From positions 1-59,794 of the forward strand of contig JBAXQC010000008.1 of assembly GCA_037131955.1 (NCBI GenBank): a DNA stretch of 59,794 nucleotides, in the 5' to 3' direction. Each line of letters begins with the position of its first letter. Within the stretch, counting starts at the first letter, position 1. This stretch comes from CAIMMJ01 sp037131955. Its GTDB lineage: Bacteria; Bacteroidota; Bacteroidia; UBA4408. Shown here in pieces: positions 54,014 to 59,794 of this stretch. The notes beneath the pieces were generated by a model, which made no database searches, had not been told where the DNA came from, and saw nothing but the letters and a program-made list of their open reading frames with translations. A program made the translations under genes and the position numbers.

Positions 54014-54772
54014 ATGAAGAGTCTTAAAATATATATAGCTTTTTTTCTTGTTTTTTTGTTTGGCGTAAACTATTGCTTTGCCCAGCAAGCCTCTTTAGAT
54101 GGACCTAAATTGCTTTACAAAAAAATGCAAACCAAATCTTTAATTATACATTCAAGAGGATGGGGGTTTAATTACAGGCTAGGAAAGCACATTACTGGTA
54201 AAATAGATGGGGTTTATGAATTTGAATTTGCTACCATCAGACACCCAAAAGAAGTAAAAGTTCAAAATACAATTCAAGGAAACAACAAAAGTTTTGTGTT
54301 AGGTAAGTTAAACTTTTTCTCAACTCTTAGGCTTGGTTATGGTTTGCAAAAAGTAATTTATGCCAAAGAAGTTCCAGGTGCCTTAGAAATTAGATGGCAC
54401 AATTACTTTGGCGCTTCTATAGGTCTTGCAAAACCAATTTATCTGGAAATACGTCAATTATCAAATGATCCTTTCCCTTCTGCTCCAAGATCTGAAAGGT
54501 ACGATCCAGAAATTCATCGTCCCGCTGCTATTCTTGGGCGCTCCTCATTTTTTAAAGGTATTTCTCAAACTGCTTTTCACCCGGGAGTTTACTATAAATC
54601 CGGATTGAGTTTTGATTTTGCTCAAGAGGATGATAGAATTAGAAACATCGAAGTTGGTGCAGTTACTGATTTTTTTATTCGACCAGTAGATATAATGGCT
54701 TATAACCCCAAAACAGTTTTAATTGTTTCTCTTTACATATCTTTCAATTGGGGTAACAAAACATTAAATTAA
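54014..54772 (+). CDS. Exported outer-membrane-like protein of unknown function
   Basis: A 252-residue protein with signal peptide (IAFFLVFLFGVNYCFAQ) and many alternating strands, such as SLIIHSRGWGFNYRLGKHI, NFFSTLRLGYGLQ and TVLIVSLYISFNW. The last strand ends NWGNKTLN. It is likely a small beta-barrel or barrel-associated protein; no family assigned. ATG 54014 is preferred over the preceding TTG at 54002. A TATTTTTG at 53997 resembles a -7 box but would leave almost no leader. lipA follows after 24 bases. Confidence 0.75.
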   Translation: MKSLKIYIAFFLVFLFGVNYCFAQQASLDGPKLLYKKMQTKSLIIHSRGWGFNYRLGKHITGKIDGVYEFEFATIRHPKEVKVQNTIQGNNKSFVLGKLNFFSTLRLGYGLQKVIYAKEVPGALEIRWHNYFGASIGLAKPIYLEIRQLSNDPFPSAPRSERYDPEIHRPAAILGRSSFFKGISQTAFHPGVYYKSGLSFDFAQEDDRIRNIEVGAVTDFFIRPVDIMAYNPKTVLIVSLYISFNWGNKTLN

Positions 54773-54796
54773 CTCAATAACATATCGTCAATTATA

Positions 54797-55675
54797 TTGG
54801 AAACACAAATAGATTCAAGCACATCAGAAAAATCAAAAATTTCTAAACCTAGTTGGCTAAGAGTTAAACTTCCCACAGGTGCAGAATATGCTCAGGTAAG
54901 AAAAATAGTTGATACACATAAGCTCCATACCATTTGCGAAAGTGGAAACTGTCCTAATATGGGCGAATGTTGGGGTGCAGGTACAGCAACTTTTATGATT
55001 CTTGGAAACATTTGTACACGCTCATGCGGATTCTGTGCAGTTGCTACCGGTCGCCCTTTGCCTGTAGATTGGGATGAACCAGCAAGAGTTGCAGAATCTG
55101 TAAAGTTAATGAAGGTAAAACATTGTGTTATAACCTCTGTCGACAGAGATGAGATTAAAGATGGCGGTTCAATAATTTGGGCTCAAACAATCAATAAAAT
55201 AAGAGAAGTTTCTCCAACAACAACTCTCGAAACTCTTATTCCCGATTTTAGAGGAATTTGGGAAAATTTGCAACGAATTATTGATGTAAAACCAGAAATC
55301 GTATCCCATAATTTAGAAACAGTAAAACGACTTACCAAACAAGTTAGAATTCAGGCAAAATACGAACGAAGTTTAGAGGTTTTACTTAGATTAAAACAAG
55401 GTGGTTGCAAAACTAAATCCGGAATTATGCTTGGGCTTGGCGAAACAAAAGAAGAAGTAATTGAAGCATTAGATGATTTAAGAAAAAGTGATGTTGACAT
55501 ATTAACTTTAGGACAATATTTGCAACCTACGCCAAAACACTTACCTGTTGCCAGATTTGTTAAGCCCGCTGAATTTGATGAGTTCAAAGAAATTGCTCTT
55601 GCCAAAGGGTTTAAGTATGTAGAAAGTGGACCATTGGTAAGATCGTCTTACCATGCCGAAAAACACCTTTTTTAA
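54797..55675 (+). CDS. lipA: Lipoyl synthase
   Basis: Radical SAM enzyme that inserts two sulfurs into protein-bound octanoate. It has both iron-sulfur sites: the auxiliary cluster CESGNCPNMGEC and the radical SAM CTRSCGFC; the C-terminal SSYHAEK carries the cluster-ligating Ser. Length 292 is usual. The start is TTG, as the next Met (MGEC) is inside the first cluster motif. Gap of nine bases to gap suggests cotranscription. Confidence 0.95.
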   Translation: METQIDSSTSEKSKISKPSWLRVKLPTGAEYAQVRKIVDTHKLHTICESGNCPNMGECWGAGTATFMILGNICTRSCGFCAVATGRPLPVDWDEPARVAESVKLMKVKHCVITSVDRDEIKDGGSIIWAQTINKIREVSPTTTLETLIPDFRGIWENLQRIIDVKPEIVSHNLETVKRLTKQVRIQAKYERSLEVLLRLKQGGCKTKSGIMLGLGETKEEVIEALDDLRKSDVDILTLGQYLQPTPKHLPVARFVKPAEFDEFKEIALAKGFKYVESGPLVRSSYHAEKHLF

Positions 55676-55684
55676 ACTATTTAA

Positions 55685-56674
55685 ATGATAAATGTTGCCA
55701 TAAATGGTTTTGGAAGAATTGGAAGAACCTTTTTTAAACTGGCTGCTCAAAACCCTGCTTTAAAAATTGTTGCAGTTAATGATATTGCTCAAGGAGAAGT
55801 TTTAGCTCACTTGCTAAAATATGATTCAATACAAACGGTAACTGAAAAAAATGTCTTTTTCAAAAATGAATGTCTTCAATATGGAACCTCAATTGTTCCA
55901 CTTTTTCATAATTCAAAAGTTATTGATAATCCTTGGAAATTGTTAAATGTTGATGTTGTTGTAGATTGTACCGGTAAATATTTAACCATTGATGCTTTGC
56001 AACCTCACATTTCTGCAGGCGCAAAAAGAGTAATCCTTTCTGCTCCACCCAACGACGATATTAAAAGTGTTGTAATCGGTGTAAATCATTCTATTTTAAA
56101 TTCCAATGATACAATAATTTCTAATGCTTCCTGCACCACAAATAACGCTGCTCCTATGATAAAAGTACTGGATGATTTATACGGAGTAAAGAGTGCATAT
56201 ATTACTACAGTTCACAGCTACACCAGCGACCAACGTTTAGTTGATTCTCCTCACAAAGATTTTAGAAGGGCAAGAGCTGCTGCTGTTTCAATTATTCCTA
56301 CTACAACGGGTGCCGCAAAAGCAATTTCAAAGATATTTCCTCACCTCCAAAGTAAATTAGGTGGAAGTGGAATTAGGGTTCCTGTTTCAAATGGCTCGCT
56401 AACCGATATTACTTGTATCGTAGAGAGAGATGCAAACGTATCCGATATTAATAATTGTTTTTTAAATGCTTCTAAAAATGAGCTAAAAGGAATTTTACAA
56501 TATACAAATGAACCCATAGTTTCTGTTGATGTAATTGGAAATACAAGTTCTTGTATTTTTGATTCACAATTAACTTCCGTAATTGGAAATATGGTTAAAA
56601 TTGTAGGTTGGTACGACAACGAAATGGGATATTCCTCTCGTTTAGTTGATTTAATTTTGTTGATTAATAAATAA
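55685..56674 (+). CDS. gap: Glyceraldehyde-3-phosphate dehydrogenase
   Basis: Phosphorylating NAD-dependent GAPDH of glycolysis. The Rossmann start is VAINGFGRIGRTFFKLA. The catalytic SNASCTTNNAAPMIKVL has the nucleophile Cys; here CTTNN replaces the more usual CTTNC. HSYTSDQRLVDSPHKDFRRA, GLLPTTTGAA-like IIPTTTGAAKAI and VGWYDNEMGYSSRLVDL follow. Length 329 is normal. A second GAPDH may exist outside the window. It is seven bases from the ABC gene. Confidence 0.95.
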   Translation: MINVAINGFGRIGRTFFKLAAQNPALKIVAVNDIAQGEVLAHLLKYDSIQTVTEKNVFFKNECLQYGTSIVPLFHNSKVIDNPWKLLNVDVVVDCTGKYLTIDALQPHISAGAKRVILSAPPNDDIKSVVIGVNHSILNSNDTIISNASCTTNNAAPMIKVLDDLYGVKSAYITTVHSYTSDQRLVDSPHKDFRRARAAAVSIIPTTTGAAKAISKIFPHLQSKLGGSGIRVPVSNGSLTDITCIVERDANVSDINNCFLNASKNELKGILQYTNEPIVSVDVIGNTSSCIFDSQLTSVIGNMVKIVGWYDNEMGYSSRLVDLILLINK

Positions 56675-56681
56675 ATTCAAG

Positions 56682-57305
56682 TTGAGAATTGCTGTAGAGA
56701 ACCTTCAAAAAAATTTTAATAATCAGCTGGTTTTTCAGAACTTATCGCTTGAAATAAATGCCAATCAAAAAATAGCTTTTGTTGGTCCAAATGGAAGCGG
56801 AAAATCAACAGCTTTGCTCTGTTTAGCTGGATTTTACCAACCTTCCAAAGGCAAAGTTGATTTTATTAACAACAATAGTATAATCGAAGAGGTGCAAAAG
56901 TTCTATTATCTTTCAATTGCTTCTCCTTACCTTGAGCTTCCAGAAAATTTTTCTGCCTCAGAAATATTTAATTTTCAGTCCAATTTAAAACCATTTCGCA
57001 GAGACATTTCGGAAGATTTTTTTTTCAAAAGTATTAAGTTAAATCACGCAAAAAATACTCCAGTTAAGTTTTTTTCCTCTGGAATGAAACAAATTTTAAA
57101 ATTAGGATTAGCTATTTTTGCAGATACTCCAATCTTATTTTTAGATGAACCTTGTTCCAACTTAGATGAAAATAACATCTTGATTTTTAATGAGATATTC
57201 AAAAGTTATGCACTCAATAAAACTGTATTAATAGGAACAAATAACCATCCTTCAGAACTAGCTCTAGTTCAATCCTCTATAGACATTTTAAAATATAAAA
57301 CTTAA
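56682..57305 (+). CDS. ABC transporter ATP-binding protein
   Basis: A 207-residue ABC ATPase, starting at TTG. Walker A is GPNGSGKSTALL, the signature is FFSSGMKQILKLGLAI (SSGMK in place of LSGGQ), and Walker B is PILFLDEPCSNLD. No permease gene is adjacent, so the transported substrate is unknown. It follows gap closely but the pairing has no obvious functional meaning. Confidence 0.87.
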   Translation: MRIAVENLQKNFNNQLVFQNLSLEINANQKIAFVGPNGSGKSTALLCLAGFYQPSKGKVDFINNNSIIEEVQKFYYLSIASPYLELPENFSASEIFNFQSNLKPFRRDISEDFFFKSIKLNHAKNTPVKFFSSGMKQILKLGLAIFADTPILFLDEPCSNLDENNILIFNEIFKSYALNKTVLIGTNNHPSELALVQSSIDILKYKT

Positions 57306-57403
57306 ACTAAAAGATAATTTATATAGGTTTGGGAACTTTTATTTTAAGAAAATAATTTTCTTTGAGGCGTTTTTTATAAAATTTATATACAGTAAAATAG
57401 AAT

Positions 57404-59794
57404 ATGGTTAAAAATCTTGTAATTGTGGAGTCCCCTGCTAAAGCTAAAACTATTGAAGGTTTTTTGGGGAAAGAATTTGCGGTAAAATCTAGCTTTGGGC
57501 ACGTAAGAGACCTTGTTAAAAAAGGTTTGGGCGTTGATGTCGACAATAAATTTACTCCTACTTATGAAGTGTCTGAAGATAAGAAAGGTGTGATTAATGA
57601 ACTAAAAAAACTTTCTAAAGGTGCCGAAATGGTTTGGCTTGCTTCCGATGAGGACCGCGAAGGAGAAGCAATTTCTTGGCATTTATACGAAACGTTAGGG
57701 CTTCAAAAAAAGAATACCAAACGAATTGTATTTCACGAAATAACAAAGCCTGCAATACTTAAAGCCATAGAAAATCCTAGAGAAATTGATATAAATTTAG
57801 TAGACGCACAGCAAGCAAGAAGAATCCTAGACCGGTTGGTGGGTTTTGAATTATCGCCTGTTCTTTGGAAAAAAATAAAACCTTCTTTATCTGCAGGCAG
57901 GGTGCAATCTGTAGCTGTTAGGTTAATTGTTGAACGTGAGCGTGAAGTAAATGATTTTCAATCATCGTCTGCTTATCGCGTAATTGGTGTTTTTCAGTCA
58001 GTAAAAGGTGGAATTTTTAAAGCAGAGCTATCTACCAGATATAAAAATTACGAGCAAGCTTTAGAGTTTGTAAAACATTGCATTGGTGCAGATTTTAAGG
58101 TTGACAATCTAGAAGTAAAACCATCAAAAAAGTCTCCTGCAGCTCCATTCACTACTTCAACTCTTCAACAAGAAGCATCAAGAAAGCTCGGATTTTCTGT
58201 TGCTCAAACCATGTCTGTTGCTCAAAGATTATACGAATCTGGAAAGATTACATATATGCGAACAGATTCAACCAACCTTTCTCAATTGGCTTTAGATGCC
58301 GCGGAAGAAGAAATAAATCGTTCGTTTGGAAAAAATTACCATCAAAAAAGGGTATATAAAACAAAAGCTAAAGGCGCTCAAGAAGCCCACGAAGCAATAA
58401 GACCCACTTATTTTAATGTACAAACATTAGACGGCGAAAATCAAGAAAAAAGGCTGTACGATTTAATTTGGAAAAGAACAATTGCCTCTCAAATGAGTGA
58501 CGCTCAATTGGAACGAACCATAATAACAGTTGGTGTAAGCAATAAAAATGAAAAGTTTGTTGCAAAAGGTGAAGTAATTAAGTTTGATGGATTTTTAAAA
58601 GTCTACATGGAATCCACTGACGACGAAGATTCAGAGGACCAAGAAGGACTTTTACCACCAATCTCAATTAATGAAAAATTAAATTTAAACAGTATAGAGG
58701 CAACAGAGAAATTTGCATTGCCTCCACCAAGATATACTGAAGCAAGTTTGGTAAAAAAGTTAGAAGAATTAGGAATTGGAAGACCATCAACCTATGCACC
58801 CACAATTTCTACAGTGCAAAACAGAGGGTATGTGGTAAAAGAAGATAGAGAAGGAAGGCAAAGAACCTTTAAGTCTATTACATTGTTACAAGGTAAAATT
58901 ACTGAAGAATTAAAAAAAGAAAATACAGGTGCAGAAAAATCTAAACTATTTCCTACCGATATTGGAATGGTGGTAAATGATTTTTTAATAAGCCATTTTG
59001 AAGAAATTCTCAATTACAATTTTACAGCTTCTGTAGAAAAACAGTTCGATGAGATTGCCGATGGCCAATTGGAATGGAGAAAAATGCTAGATAAGTTCTA
59101 CAAAGCGTTTCATACTAAAGTAGAATCTACTATTGAAAACTCCGATAGAGCTAATGGCGAAAGATTATTGGGCATTGACCCCGCAACTGGCAAGAAAGTT
59201 TTTGCAAGAATTGGAAGGTTTGGAGCATTAATTCAAATTGGTGAATCTGAGGATGAAGAAAAACCAAAGTTCTCTAGCCTCAAAGCCAATCAGCGTTTAG
59301 AATCAATTACATTTGAAGAAGCAATGGAACTGTTTAAGTTGCCTAGAATTGCAGGAAATTACGAAAACAGCGAAATGCAAATTGCAACCGGGCGATTTGG
59401 CCCATACATAAAGCATTCAAATAAATTTTATTCCATAAAAAAGGAAGACGATCCACTTACAATATCAGAATCTAGAGCAATTGAAATCATCGAAGAAAAA
59501 AGAAAATTAGAAAAAGAAAGAGTAATAAAATCGTTTTCTCAAGATCCCGAAATGCAATTGTTAAATGGTAGATGGGGGCCATATTTAGCCAAAGGAAAAG
59601 CAAACTACAAATTACCAAAAGGCGTGGAGCCTAAAGATTTATCGTTTGACGAATGCCTAAAAATTATTGATAGCCAGCCACTTGCAACAAAAAAAGCAGC
59701 AAATAAAAAACCTACAACTACCGTAACAAAAAAATCTGCTCCAAAAAAGAAACCCGCAACAAAAACAGCAAAACCTAAAGCTAAAACAACAAAA
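57404..59794 (+). CDS. topA: DNA topoisomerase I, 3' end outside the window
   Basis: Type IA enzyme relaxing negative supercoils. The ATG at 57404 gives an open frame of 797 codons to the window edge with no stop. The N-terminal TOPRIM domain begins NLVIVESPAKAKTIEGFLG, with WLASDEDREGEAISWHLYE. The catalytic Tyr 284 is in KITYMRTDSTNLS. RPSTYAPTIS follows. The C-terminal part holds Bacteroidota-style repeats without zinc fingers (RLLGIDPATGKKVFARIGRF, MQIATGRFGPYIKHSNKF, LLNGRWGPYLAKGKANYKL) and then a Lys/Ala/Pro/Thr-rich tail at the edge. Confidence 0.96.
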   Translation, partial: MVKNLVIVESPAKAKTIEGFLGKEFAVKSSFGHVRDLVKKGLGVDVDNKFTPTYEVSEDKKGVINELKKLSKGAEMVWLASDEDREGEAISWHLYETLGLQKKNTKRIVFHEITKPAILKAIENPREIDINLVDAQQARRILDRLVGFELSPVLWKKIKPSLSAGRVQSVAVRLIVEREREVNDFQSSSAYRVIGVFQSVKGGIFKAELSTRYKNYEQALEFVKHCIGADFKVDNLEVKPSKKSPAAPFTTSTLQQEASRKLGFSVAQTMSVAQRLYESGKITYMRTDSTNLSQLALDAAEEEINRSFGKNYHQKRVYKTKAKGAQEAHEAIRPTYFNVQTLDGENQEKRLYDLIWKRTIASQMSDAQLERTIITVGVSNKNEKFVAKGEVIKFDGFLKVYMESTDDEDSEDQEGLLPPISINEKLNLNSIEATEKFALPPPRYTEASLVKKLEELGIGRPSTYAPTISTVQNRGYVVKEDREGRQRTFKSITLLQGKITEELKKENTGAEKSKLFPTDIGMVVNDFLISHFEEILNYNFTASVEKQFDEIADGQLEWRKMLDKFYKAFHTKVESTIENSDRANGERLLGIDPATGKKVFARIGRFGALIQIGESEDEEKPKFSSLKANQRLESITFEEAMELFKLPRIAGNYENSEMQIATGRFGPYIKHSNKFYSIKKEDDPLTISESRAIEIIEEKRKLEKERVIKSFSQDPEMQLLNGRWGPYLAKGKANYKLPKGVEPKDLSFDECLKIIDSQPLATKKAANKKPTTTVTKKSAPKKKPATKTAKPKAKTTK

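Noticed and set aside
1..59794. tRNA, rRNA, CRISPR, transposase or prophage
   Set aside because: Looked for by eye on both strands and not seen; a tRNA scan would be needed to exclude tRNAs fully.

Overview
The window looks like a low-GC chromosomal segment of a member of the Bacteroidota. Several signs agree. There is a PorX response regulator and three proteins with C-terminal type IX secretion (T9SS) sorting domains. A HU/CCDC81-SPOR protein and a TonB-dependent receptor are present. Start codons lack clear Shine-Dalgarno sequences, and several genes have a TAnnTTTG -7 element of the Bacteroidota primary sigma factor just upstream. Stop codons are standard. I saw no rRNA, tRNA, CRISPR array, phage or transposase. 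Most of the window is housekeeping or envelope chromosome.

Layout. 1-2.3 kb: end of a TonB-dependent receptor and a small conserved protein. 2.3-6.1 kb: dnaB (minus), porX and tsaE. 6.2-11.6 kb: a tight run of dut, a sugar nucleotidyltransferase, a TPR lipoprotein, a DUF4292 lipoprotein and an EnvC-like protein, which looks like envelope biogenesis. 11.7-16.6 kb: a CNNM/CBS membrane protein, then polA and an alpha/beta hydrolase on minus. 16.7-21.8 kb: TPM-domain protein, HU-SPOR protein, pheS, small TPR protein, ychF (minus) and a DUF1905/YdeI-like protein. 21.8-27.2 kb: EEP-family protein (minus), asnS, rpoN and pabB. 27.3-33.5 kb: a 1.7-kaa T9SS cargo with a C25-like region and a smaller exported protein. 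33.5-40.8 kb (minus): pepT, M13 peptidase, rimK, an rRNA methyltransferase and a T9SS cargo. 41.2-44.4 kb: mltG, a T9SS cargo and a cold-shock protein. 44.5-49.8 kb: a compact photolyase/cryptochrome locus. 49.9-53.9 kb: urea transporter, anmK, a small polyampholyte protein, a Glu/Leu-type dehydrogenase and a RimK-associated retropepsin-like protein. 54.0-59.8 kb: outer-membrane-like protein, lipA, gap, an ABC ATPase and topA, which runs off the end.

The most system-like part is 44.5-49.8 kb. An SDR-fold protein, a flavin-reductase-like protein, a photolyase-family protein, a 49-residue DUF2256 protein, a DASH-type cryptochrome and a DUF2805 protein are read on plus, abutting or overlapping; a 2Fe-2S ferredoxin follows 49 bases later. 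The DUF2256 gene is hidden because 98 bases of it lie inside the photolyase gene in another frame. A Cys-rich 153-residue protein diverges from the SDR gene across a short spacer holding an 11-bp direct repeat with a 22-bp period. The SDR lacks its catalytic Tyr and the photolyase-family protein lacks the usual Trp electron chain, so the enzymology is unlikely to be textbook. All functional statements rest on reading motifs by eye; no database search was run.
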